Origin: Ensifer sp. IC4062
GTDB taxonomy: Bacteria; Pseudomonadota; Alphaproteobacteria; Rhizobiales; Rhizobiaceae
Assembly (NCBI RefSeq): GCF_020193575.1
Contig: NZ_JADYVD010000026.1
Span: 1 to 64,000 of the forward strand
Reading direction: 5' to 3'
DNA: 64,000 nt
A model generated the notes under the pieces. That model ran no database searches and had not been told where the DNA came from. It saw only the letters and a list, made by a program, of their open reading frames with translations. The position numbers and the translations under genes are program-made. Shown piece after piece: positions 56,435 to 64,000 of the stretch (within the stretch, counting starts at the first letter, position 1; each line of letters starts with the position of its first letter).

Positions 56435-59400
56435 CGGTATCATCCTCGCCTTCGGCGGTCGCCCATTCGGCGACCCGCGCCAGATGATCGTATTCGCCTC
56501 CGTAGTCGCGCTCCTTCTGGACGATCAGGCGGGAGGCGAAGCCGTGCCTGCCGCTCATCAGCGCCGCGAGCAGCTTCCTCAGCTCGATAAGCGATTCTTC
56601 CGCCAGTTGGTCTGCGGATTTCGTTTCCTTCGATTTTCCGCCGTCGTTGTTGACGGCGTCGACGCTGAAGCGGCTGCCGGGTTTCAGGCGGACGTAGAGA
56701 AGTGCATTCGGTTCGGCGCGTCCCGTCGCGCCGAAGGCGCCGGCCTTGAGCGCGGCGGCTTCGAGCGAAAGCTGCGGATCGAGCAGACTGCGCGCTTCCC
56801 TGGGCGAGGGGCTGGAGCCGGTCTTGTAGTCGATGATATCGATGGTGCCGTCCGGGCGCCGATCGAGGCGATCGGCGATGCCGGTCAGCCGGATATCCGC
56901 AAGGCCAATATCCATGGATGCCGGAACCTCGGTGAAAGACTTCGTGATGCCCTTCCGGCGGTCGCGCTCCCATTTGAGAAATGCCTTCCCGACGGCGGCA
57001 AAACGCGGGCGCCAGATCGTGTCGATATGCGGCGGAAGACCTTCCTCGTCGAAAGCTTCGTTGAGCAATCCCGTCATCACCGTTTCGGCTTCGGGCGAGG
57101 CTGGATCGAAGCCGCCTTTGACGAAGCGATCGACGATTCGATGGTAGAGCGTTCCACGCTCGGCAGCGCCCGGATCACGATTGAACGGGTCGATCGGCTG
57201 CAGACGCAGGATCCGTCGCGCGTAGACGGCATAGGGATCGCGACGAAGGCGGGTGACTTCACTGAAGGAATATTTACGCGGCTGCAGCTCGGCGGGCGGC
57301 CTCGGTTCCGGGCGAGTCGCGAGCGGCTGGGTCTTGCCTTGATCGAGGATGCGCGCCCAGTGCAGATAGTCCGCACCGTTGGACTTGATGAGTCGCGTCA
57401 GTCCTTCGCCGCCGAGCGCCTGCAGACGCTGCAACCACCGTGACGCGACCGTCGGGGCCGAACCCTGGCGCATGGAGCGCGAAAGGATCAGCCGGCGCGT
57501 GCCGCAGGCCATCTGGAAATCGTGGGCGAGCTGGCCGATACGCCGCTCCGGCGGCTCGAGGCCGATTCCGGATTTCATCGTTCGAGACAGGAAGGGGTCG
57601 TTTGACGTCTGTCCCGGCCAGGTGCCCTCGTTCATGCCGCCGAGCACCACGAGATCCATGCTTTGCAAGCGCGATTCCAGCGCCCCGAAGATGAAGACGC
57701 GGGGATGCCGCATCGATCGCGGCTTGACCGCCTCGCTTGCCGCGAGCGCTTCGACAATGTCGCACCATTGCGGCCCGTCGGCGTTCATCTGGCCTTCGGT
57801 CTCGATGATGCTTTTGAGAAGCGTTGCCAACGCTTCGCCGGCTTCCGTCGCCCACAGATCGCCAAGGCTGCCGCGCTCGTCGACGCAGACGGCTTCCAGT
57901 GCGCGGCCCGTCCGCTCCGCCCAATCGGCAAGGGTGAGCACCTTGGACCGAGGCTGACCATCGACGCGAAGCACGCACGCGCTCGCCAAGGGTTCGGCGG
58001 CCAACGAAATGCGTTCGGCAAGCACACGGGCGGCCGCTATGTCCTCCTCGCTGAGACGGCTCTGCCACGGGGGCGAATGACGATCGTGCTTTCGCCTTTC
58101 GAGAGCCTGCTCGATGAGGGGAGCAAGCGCCGAAATGTCGGCATTGCTGGTACCGCCGCGCAGCGCCAGAAGTTCCAGCGCATCGGCGGCGCGCCGGACA
58201 TCCTCGGTCGTCTCGCCGAAGCGCGCGAGTGGGTGCTTGAGAAGAGCGACGAGCGGCACGGGATCGCCTGGTCGCAACGCCGCCTCCAGCAACAAACGGA
58301 CGATGGCGCCGACGGCCGTGGCGGCGAGCGGCGTGCCGGCGGAATCGTCGGCCTCGATGCCGAAGCGGGCAAGCTCCGCCCCGACGCGCCGCGCAAGACC
58401 GCGATCCGGTGTGATCAACGCCGCCTGACTTTCATCGCTGTCGGCAAGCGCGAGACGGAGCGCGATGGCGATGGCTGTTGCCTCTTCCCGTTCGTTCGCC
58501 GTCTCGATCAGCGCGACGTCCGCGAAGGCGGAGAGAAGTTTTGCCTGATCGAAATCTTCACGCGCGCGGATCCAGCTGTCGGTCGCCTTTGCCGGAAGCA
58601 GGGCGCGCGAGAGAACCATGCTGCGATAGTCGAGGGCGCCATCGGCCGGCTCCAGCGTCATGACGTCACGCCGCCCAATGCCCATGCGTTTCAGCAGCCG
58701 GTAGAAGCCGTATTGCGGGTGGCTGCGGCTTGCCGGATCTCCCGTGACGCCGCTATCGCCGACGATCAGCTCCCATTCCGTATCGCTCATCGTCTGATCG
58801 AGGCCCGGCAGGACGATGGTGCCGTTCGGCAGCCTGCTCACGGCTGCGATCAGCGTGGCGGTCACCGGGATCGAACCGGTCGAGCCGGCGATGATAATCG
58901 GTCCGCTCACCTTGCCGGCGGCGATGCGCTGTGTTTCGGCCCGCAGAATGGCGTTGCGGTGGCGGGAAGGCGAGGATTGCTTGAGCTCGTCCAGCCGCTC
59001 CGGCCAATAGGTGCGGGCGATTTTCAGGAAGGCGAGCGTCAACTGCCACCAGAGTGCATGTTCACCGGCGTCGAGTTCATCGAGCGCCTCCCAGTCGAGT
59101 TCCTCGGTTTCCACGGCGTCGATCAGGTCGGCAAGATTGCGCGCGAGCCAGATGGCATCGGCGGGACTCGCCGGCGCAATCAGCGGACTTTCGCCATGGA
59201 TATCGAGAACCGCCTGAGGCAGCTGGTTGCGCCAGGCGAGAATGAGGCGGCCGAGTTCTATCAGGCGCGCGGTGCCGGAAAGAGGCGGGGCGAGATCGAG
59301 GATCGCCGGTACCTCGGCGTCGAAAAAGCCGCTGTCGTCGTCCGTCTCGCCGAGCGCGCGGATCGTCGGCAGGATAGCCGAGCGTCCGCCGAGCAGATCG

Positions 59401-59594
59401 ACGAACTCCGAGCGAAGCACACGCGCTGAGCGTCGCGTCGGGACGAAGATCGTCACACCGGCGAGCATCAGCGGATCCGCGGGATCGTACTTGAAATCCG
59501 GAACCAGCCCGCCGTCGCAGAGCTTTTGCGCCAATGTCCTTAGGAACGGCGGACCGGCGGGGATCGTGAAGACGTTCGAGGCGTGGCCGGGCAC
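56424..59594 (-). CDS. addB: Double-strand break repair protein AddB
   Basis: Partner subunit of 1056 residues with a C-terminal RecB-type nuclease domain (LYHRIVDRFVKGGFDP then IDIIDYKTGSSPSPREA). The start MPGHASNVFTIPAGPPFLRT and the VPTRRSARVLRSEF segment match alphaproteobacterial AddB. No Walker A motif is visible in the N-terminal helicase-like domain. The four cysteines that hold the iron-sulfur staple in Bacillus AddB are not visible around the nuclease domain either. murU ends 1 bp upstream, so translation is probably coupled through murU-addB-addA. Confidence 0.92.
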   Translation of the reverse strand: MPGHASNVFTIPAGPPFLRTLAQKLCDGGLVPDFKYDPADPLMLAGVTIFVPTRRSARVLRSEFVDLLGGRSAILPTIRALGETDDDSGFFDAEVPAILDLAPPLSGTARLIELGRLILAWRNQLPQAVLDIHGESPLIAPASPADAIWLARNLADLIDAVETEELDWEALDELDAGEHALWWQLTLAFLKIARTYWPERLDELKQSSPSRHRNAILRAETQRIAAGKVSGPIIIAGSTGSIPVTATLIAAVSRLPNGTIVLPGLDQTMSDTEWELIVGDSGVTGDPASRSHPQYGFYRLLKRMGIGRRDVMTLEPADGALDYRSMVLSRALLPAKATDSWIRAREDFDQAKLLSAFADVALIETANEREEATAIAIALRLALADSDESQAALITPDRGLARRVGAELARFGIEADDSAGTPLAATAVGAIVRLLLEAALRPGDPVPLVALLKHPLARFGETTEDVRRAADALELLALRGGTSNADISALAPLIEQALERRKHDRHSPPWQSRLSEEDIAAARVLAERISLAAEPLASACVLRVDGQPRSKVLTLADWAERTGRALEAVCVDERGSLGDLWATEAGEALATLLKSIIETEGQMNADGPQWCDIVEALAASEAVKPRSMRHPRVFIFGALESRLQSMDLVVLGGMNEGTWPGQTSNDPFLSRTMKSGIGLEPPERRIGQLAHDFQMACGTRRLILSRSMRQGSAPTVASRWLQRLQALGGEGLTRLIKSNGADYLHWARILDQGKTQPLATRPEPRPPAELQPRKYSFSEVTRLRRDPYAVYARRILRLQPIDPFNRDPGAAERGTLYHRIVDRFVKGGFDPASPEAETVMTGLLNEAFDEEGLPPHIDTIWRPRFAAVGKAFLKWERDRRKGITKSFTEVPASMDIGLADIRLTGIADRLDRRPDGTIDIIDYKTGSSPSPREARSLLDPQLSLEAAALKAGAFGATGRAEPNALLYVRLKPGSRFSVDAVNNDGGKSKETKSADQLAEESLIELRKLLAALMSGRHGFASRLIVQKERDYGGEYDHLARVAEWATAEGEDDTDEG

Positions 59595-59595
59595 A

Positions 59596-60327
59596 TTATC
59601 CTCCCGGCTGGAAGCGCTTTACGACCGCCTCGGCTTCATCAATTGCTTCCGGTGTGCCGACGGTCATCCAGTGGCCGTCGAGCATCAGCCCGAAGAGGCG
59701 TCCCCTGGTGATCGCGCGGTCGAAATAGATGTTGAGGTTGAAGGCATCGCTCGGCGCATCGGCGAAGAGGCGCGCTTCCATTGCGATCGCGCCGGCATAG
59801 ACGACGGGATTGTCCATGCCTTCTGCGTAGCGGGCGAGCCTGCCGTCCTCAGCGAGCGAAAAATCCTTCTTGCCGTTGTGCCCGGTCGTGTCTTCGAGGC
59901 GGACGCAGAGGAGCGCCATGTCCATCCTCTGCGGATCGAAAAAACCAGCAAGCCTTTGGATGTTGCTCGGCTTTCCGGTCTCTTCGCCGACCCAGAAGAG
60001 ATCGGCATTCATGACGATCAGCGGCCCGTCGTCCAGCAATTTCAATCCCTTGGCAAGCCCGCCACCGGAATTCATCAGGGCATCGCGCTCATCGGAAATC
60101 AGGATATGCGGGGCCTCACGGCGACGGAGGTGCGCTTCCATCTGGTCGGCAAAGTGATGAACGTTCACCGCCGCCTTGGTCACGCCGGCGGCCGCCAGGA
60201 TGTCCAGCACGTAGTCGATCATCGGCTTGCCGGCGATCCGGACGAGCGGCTTCGGCAGTGTATCGGTGATTGGCCGAAGGCGGGTGCCCAGTCCGGCCGC
60301 AAGCACCATGGCATTGGTGATGGGCAT
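59596..60327 (-). CDS. murU: N-acetylmuramate 1-phosphate uridylyltransferase-like nucleotidyltransferase
   Basis: Nucleotidyltransferase of 243 residues. AMVLAAGLGTRLRPITDTLP is the NTP-binding start, PLVRIAGKPMIDYVLD contains the conserved lysine, and MNADLFWV carries the metal-binding aspartate. MurU makes UDP-MurNAc from MurNAc-1-phosphate and UTP in Pseudomonas-type cell-wall recycling. The call rests on direct adjacency to an AmgK-like kinase domain, which would supply MurNAc-1-phosphate. Other sugar-1-phosphate substrates remain possible. The ATG at 60327 lies 9 bp after the kinase gene. Confidence 0.85.
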   Translation of the reverse strand: MPITNAMVLAAGLGTRLRPITDTLPKPLVRIAGKPMIDYVLDILAAAGVTKAAVNVHHFADQMEAHLRRREAPHILISDERDALMNSGGGLAKGLKLLDDGPLIVMNADLFWVGEETGKPSNIQRLAGFFDPQRMDMALLCVRLEDTTGHNGKKDFSLAEDGRLARYAEGMDNPVVYAGAIAMEARLFADAPSDAFNLNIYFDRAITRGRLFGLMLDGHWMTVGTPEAIDEAEAVVKRFQPGG

Positions 60328-60336
60328 GATTTCCTG

Positions 60337-61845
60337 TCAGTTGGCTGATTCGCTAGCCAGGATTCCAGCCTTAATGCACCAATCGCGCAAGGGTGTCAGC
60401 ACCTCATGGCCGAGCGCACGGCTCAAATAAGCGAAGGTACGTGGCATGTGTTTCATGTAACCCGGTTTGCCATCACGCTGCATCAGTCGCACCCAGATGC
60501 CGGCGAGCTTGCAGTTGCGTTGCGCCGACATCAGATGCCAGTCGCGAAGAAAGGTTGCCTCGTCGAATGGGCCGGAGGCCTTACGATCGCCGAGATAAGC
60601 GTTGATCAGCCGGTCGGCCAGATTTTGGTCTATGGTAACGCGCGCATCCTGCGTGAGCGACGCGACATCATAGGCGGTCGGACCGATCATCGCATCCTGG
60701 AAATCGATGATGCCGACGCGATCAAGCCCTTCCCGGTCGAGGCGCCAGAGAATATTCGGCGAGTGAAAATCGCGCAGCAGCAGGTTCTTCTCGGCCGATG
60801 CGAGAACGTCGATGAGTTGGTCCCAGATGGCGAAGTACTCTTTACGCTCCCTATCGGAGGCCGCTTCGCCGCGCTTCCATGGCAGGTACCAGTCAATCAG
60901 CAGGCTCGTCTCGATCTTGATGGCCGTGCGGTCGAAATCGGGAATGCGATGGATGAGGCCATCGCCAATGGCAATCTCTCGTGTCGGCGGCTTGCCATGA
61001 AGGCGGGCGAGCACGCGCACGCTTTCGAGATAGCGATCGGCAACCGGTCTCCCCTCCGCGTCGATAATGCCCTCGGAGCCCAGATCCTCGATCAGCAAGA
61101 TACCTTTGTCGAGATCACGGGCATAAATCGCCGGCGCGGCGAAGCCGCGGCCGCGCAGCAGCTCGGAAATCGCGACGAACGGAACGGCGTCCTCAGCTAG
61201 ATGCGCAAGCTGCTGGTAATACTTGCCATCCTGGAGAATGGGGCCGGGCTTATGCCTTGGCGCATCCATCAGAATCTTCGTGGGCTCAGCATTGCCGTGG
61301 ATCCGCTCGTAGGCCCTCACCGAAGCGTCACCGCTCAAATGGCGACGACGGCCGGTGGCACAACCGTTTTGCGAGAGGAAACTGCGGATCGCCAGCGAAC
61401 GGGAAATGCGCTCGAAGGCAGTGTCGGGCGCGGAAATCGCAAGCCGGCGCCCTTCACCCTCGTGCGTGAAGGTGAGCGTGATGCGTTCGGAAGGAAGCGC
61501 TTGGTCCGCCTTTTCCGGCCATTCGACGAGGCAGATTCCTTCGGAAAGGGCCTCGTCGAAGCCGAGTTCGTCGAGTTCCGAAGCGTCGGCGAGACGATAG
61601 AGGTCAAAATGGGCGACCGGGATACGCAGGTCGTAGTTTTGGACGAGCGTGAAGGTGGGGCTCGGCACTTCGAGCGTTTCGTCATCGGCGATCGCACGGA
61701 GCAGGGCGCGCGCGAAGGTCGATTTTCCCGCGCCGAGATCGCCTGACAAGGCAACGCAATCGCCGGTCTTCAGCGCCAGCGCTAGGTCTTCGCCCAGCTC
61801 GATGGTGGCGGCTTCGTCCTTCAGGAACCGTTGCAGATGCTTCAT
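60337..61845 (-). CDS. TsaE-AmgK fusion: tRNA t6A synthesis ATPase joined to an aminosugar anomeric kinase
   Basis: A 502-residue protein of two families. Residues 1 to about 155 are TsaE: Walker A GDLGAGKST with Lys41, the VPSPTFTLVQNYDL block, VAHFDLYRL and ICLVEWPEKA. TsaE works with TsaB and TsaD on t6A37 of tRNAs. Residues from about 170 are a choline-kinase-like phosphotransferase similar to AmgK, with LLRDFHSPNILW (Brenner-type loop) and VGIIDFQDAMIGPTAYDVAS (metal-binding DFQD). AmgK phosphorylates MurNAc and GlcNAc at C1, supplying MurU, whose gene follows at 9 bp. The start overlaps the DivL stop as TAATG. No stop or frameshift separates the halves. Confidence 0.9.
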   Translation of the reverse strand: MKHLQRFLKDEAATIELGEDLALALKTGDCVALSGDLGAGKSTFARALLRAIADDETLEVPSPTFTLVQNYDLRIPVAHFDLYRLADASELDELGFDEALSEGICLVEWPEKADQALPSERITLTFTHEGEGRRLAISAPDTAFERISRSLAIRSFLSQNGCATGRRRHLSGDASVRAYERIHGNAEPTKILMDAPRHKPGPILQDGKYYQQLAHLAEDAVPFVAISELLRGRGFAAPAIYARDLDKGILLIEDLGSEGIIDAEGRPVADRYLESVRVLARLHGKPPTREIAIGDGLIHRIPDFDRTAIKIETSLLIDWYLPWKRGEAASDRERKEYFAIWDQLIDVLASAEKNLLLRDFHSPNILWRLDREGLDRVGIIDFQDAMIGPTAYDVASLTQDARVTIDQNLADRLINAYLGDRKASGPFDEATFLRDWHLMSAQRNCKLAGIWVRLMQRDGKPGYMKHMPRTFAYLSRALGHEVLTPLRDWCIKAGILASESAN

Positions 61846-64000
61846 TATTCGGCCGCGATGATCTTCGGCATTTCGGATGACGGAATGCGGCAGGTGACCT
61901 CGGTGCCTTCGCCCTCCTTGCTGCGGATCGAAACGGTGCCGTGATGCAGGCTGACGAAGCTCTCGACGATCGACAGTCCGAGACCGGCGCCGCCGTGCTG
62001 GCCGTAGCTTTCGAAGCGGTTGAAGACGGTGTTCAAGACATCCTGTGGAATGCCAGGGCCGGAATCGCTGACGGAGAAGACGAAATCGGCGCCTTCACGC
62101 CGGCACTTGAGATCGATAGTGCTGCCATCGGGCGCGAAGTTGGCGGCGTTGGTCAGAAGCTTGATGAAGATCTGCTTCAGCCGCTGTTGGTCAGCGACCA
62201 TGCGGCCGAGGTTGTCAGGTGCATCCACCCGCAAGGTGACGCCGCTTTCGACAAGCCTGTCGGCCATCTGATGCGCGACGTCATCGAGGAAATCGACGAG
62301 GTTCACCTCGGACATGTCAAGCTCGACGATGCCGGCGTCGACGGTGGCCAGATCGAGGATATCGTTGACGATCGTCAGCAGCAGCGACGAGGACGTCGCG
62401 ATATGGTCGACATATTCCGCCTGACGGTCGTTGAGCTCTCCGAATGCCGGCGTCTTCAGGAGATCGGCGAAGCCGATGATGTTCGTGAGCGGCGAGCGCA
62501 ATTCATAGGAGACGTGATGAACGAAATCGTTCTTCAGCGCGTCGGCCTTGCGCAGCGCTTCGTTCTTCTCGGTCAGGGCGCGTTCGACCCTAACGCTGTC
62601 GGTAATGTTGACGAAGGTCAGCATCGTCTGGGCGTTCGGCAGGGGGATCACGGCGTAATCGAGGATCAGGCCGGTCCGCAATTCCAGAATGCCGCGGCTC
62701 GACGGCCGCTCGTCGTCGAAGCTGGTGATGATATGGGCGAACCGCTTCCAGCCATCCGGCTGGTCGTAGGAGGAAAGGCACGCCTGTTCGACGGCACGAA
62801 TGTGCGTGCCGGGCTTGGCTTCCGCCTCACTGATGCCCCAGATCGCCCGGAAAGCCGGGTTGGAAAGACGGATGCGGCCGTCAGGCCCGAACACCGCGAC
62901 GCCTTCGGCGAGATGGTCGATCGTTTCGCCCTGGACCTGGAGCAGGGTGTTGTAACGGGTTTCAAGATCGACCTTCTCGGTCAGGTTCTCGAAGACCCAG
63001 GTTGCGCCACCTTGCGGCCGTGCGGTGGCGAAGACGCGGAGCGTCTGGCCGTTCGGCAGGTGCCAGAGGTCGGATTGCGTGTCGAGCGCCTGATAGACCG
63101 ACAGCGCATTGGCCTTCCATTGTTTCCAGTTGAGCTGCTCGGGGAGCTTGCCGCCGGCCCGCAGCCGGTCGAGCACCTCGCCATTGTCGGGCTTGCGCTC
63201 CAGGAAGCCCATGTCGAGGTTCCAGAGCCGCTGAAACGCCTGATTGTAGAATTGCAGGCGCTGATTGCCGTCGAAGATCGCCACCGGCGTTGCCAGATGA
63301 TCGAGCGTTTCGGCATGGCTCTTCAATGTCCGAGCAAGCTCTTCGCGCACAGCCTCGATGCCGGAGACGTCGATGGCGATGCCGGCCGAGCCGGCGGGGC
63401 TGCGGGCGTCGACGACGTCGAAGAAGGTGCGATTGCCCTTGACCACCGTCGAGACCTTATCGCTGAAGGGCGTTTCAAGGGTTGAAAAGGCGCGGATTTT
63501 TTCGCGAGCCGCGGTCGAAAGCAATTCGCGCCCTTCGGCGACGGCGAGGCTCGTGCTCTGTGTCTCGACCGCTTCGGCATAGGCTTCATTGACCCATTCG
63601 AGCTTGCCGTCGGCGGTCCGTTGCCAGACGGGCAGGTCGATCGCGTCGAGCAGCGTGCGGAACGTCGACAGCGATGCGTGCAGGCGATCGCGTTCCAGTT
63701 TCAACTCGGCAAGTTCGGCCCTCAGATTGTTGAGCGCGATGAAGCGCACGAATGCCCGTCCGCCGGAAACGCGGCCTTGGGCTTCCAGAACTTCGTTGCG
63801 CTGTGTCTCGAGTACGAGATCGAAGCTTTGCGCCTGCGCGCGCAATGTCTCAATCGCTTTCTCGAGCTGGCTGGCGGACGGCGCCTTGAGCCAGCGTCCG
63901 AAGGCGAGAAAAGTGCGGTCATCCTGAGGAGCGCCGGTTTCGACGGGAAGCTGTCCGAGAAACTCGGGACGCTCGGCCAGACCGTCCCAGATCACGATGC
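61845..64000 (-). CDS. divL: DivL-type PAS sensor pseudokinase (5' end off window)
   Basis: The C-terminal 718 codons of a multi-PAS histidine-kinase-like protein. Three PAS-like regions are visible (FRTLLDAIDLPVWQRTADGK, LDHLATPVAIFDGNQRLQFY and IDHLAEGVAVFGPDGRIRLS). The dimerisation helix then reads HHVSYELRSPLTNI, with tyrosine (codon 62505-62507) where sensor kinases have the phospho-acceptor histidine. The ATP-binding domain is complete (LLTNAANFAPDG, VSDSGPGIPQ, GGAGLGLSIVESF). Tyrosine in the H-box is the hallmark of DivL, which controls CckA and so CtrA in Caulobacter and relatives. The start codon lies to the right of the window. Confidence 0.9.
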   Translation of the reverse strand, partial: IVIWDGLAERPEFLGQLPVETGAPQDDRTFLAFGRWLKAPSASQLEKAIETLRAQAQSFDLVLETQRNEVLEAQGRVSGGRAFVRFIALNNLRAELAELKLERDRLHASLSTFRTLLDAIDLPVWQRTADGKLEWVNEAYAEAVETQSTSLAVAEGRELLSTAAREKIRAFSTLETPFSDKVSTVVKGNRTFFDVVDARSPAGSAGIAIDVSGIEAVREELARTLKSHAETLDHLATPVAIFDGNQRLQFYNQAFQRLWNLDMGFLERKPDNGEVLDRLRAGGKLPEQLNWKQWKANALSVYQALDTQSDLWHLPNGQTLRVFATARPQGGATWVFENLTEKVDLETRYNTLLQVQGETIDHLAEGVAVFGPDGRIRLSNPAFRAIWGISEAEAKPGTHIRAVEQACLSSYDQPDGWKRFAHIITSFDDERPSSRGILELRTGLILDYAVIPLPNAQTMLTFVNITDSVRVERALTEKNEALRKADALKNDFVHHVSYELRSPLTNIIGFADLLKTPAFGELNDRQAEYVDHIATSSSLLLTIVNDILDLATVDAGIVELDMSEVNLVDFLDDVAHQMADRLVESGVTLRVDAPDNLGRMVADQQRLKQIFIKLLTNAANFAPDGSTIDLKCRREGADFVFSVSDSGPGIPQDVLNTVFNRFESYGQHGGAGLGLSIVESFVSLHHGTVSIRSKEGEGTEVTCRIPSSEMPKIIAAE

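Noticed and set aside
57663..59429. A 588-codon plus-strand frame inside addB
   Set aside because: Antisense to addB; the composition is a reflection of addB codon usage and no motif is recognisable.
60452..60463. GTTTCATGTAAC as a parS site
   Set aside because: Too many mismatches, not palindromic, and inside the AmgK-like coding region.

Overview
The window is about 64 kb of a GC-rich alphaproteobacterial chromosome. Gene content and order point to Rhizobiales, most likely the Sinorhizobium/Ensifer group. The signs are hemE next to ppsR-maf-aroE-coaE-dnaQ-secB, the block mnmE-mnmG-rsmG-parA-parB-holA-lptE-leuS, the block trpFBA-accD-folC, a rhizobial intracellular PHB depolymerase, and several rhizobial-type palindromic intergenic repeats. 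I see no rRNA, tRNA, CRISPR array, transposase or prophage gene.

Layout. 1-4.9 kb: the 5' part of an acyl-CoA synthetase gene, then a small block of visibly lower GC (family-2 glycosyltransferase plus an exported beta-helix protein) that looks acquired, then a YggS-type PLP protein. 4.9-9.1 kb: leuS-lptE-holA. 9.4-18.5 kb: a leftward block parB, parA, rsmG, mnmG, mnmE, rho, hemJ, hemE. 18.45-18.86 kb: the hemE-ppsR gap with DnaA-box-like sites, very probably oriC. Five parS-like TCACGTGA palindromes lie between 11.7 and 20.3 kb on both sides of it, so the window covers the ParB loading zone and origin. 18.9-22.6 kb: ppsR, maf, aroE, coaE, dnaQ. 22.7-29.3 kb: secB, fxsA, a Tim44-like gene, mltA, an Smr-domain gene, a small XRE regulator and gyrB.

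29.4-33.1 kb: nitroreductase, a PLP group II decarboxylase and a GabD-type dehydrogenase. 33.3-43.8 kb: an accessory sugar-catabolism cluster. It contains a 2-keto-3-deoxy-acid aldolase, a GntR regulator with two winged helices, a UxaA-family dehydratase, an aldo/keto reductase, a ribose-type ABC importer, a zinc dehydrogenase and an amidohydrolase-type lactonase. Together these suggest import of an aldose, oxidation to a lactone, hydrolysis, dehydration and cleavage to pyruvate plus an aldehyde. The substrate cannot be read from the sequence. 44-52.3 kb: phaZ, a DUF2852 protein, a YgjP-like metallopeptidase, a Pmp3 peptide, trpFBA, accD and folC. 52.4-64 kb: a dense leftward run divL (5' end off the window), a tsaE-amgK fusion, murU, addB, addA and trxA, joining cell-cycle control, peptidoglycan recycling, tRNA modification and recombination repair.

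The observations most worth following are the parS/oriC architecture, a ~105-bp structured repeat present four times (one copy with a short reading frame), the unassigned sugar cluster with a composite motif shared by its two promoters, the TsaE-AmgK fusion beside MurU, tyrosine in place of the phospho-acceptor histidine in DivL, and the loss of metal-binding cysteines in AccD and AddB.
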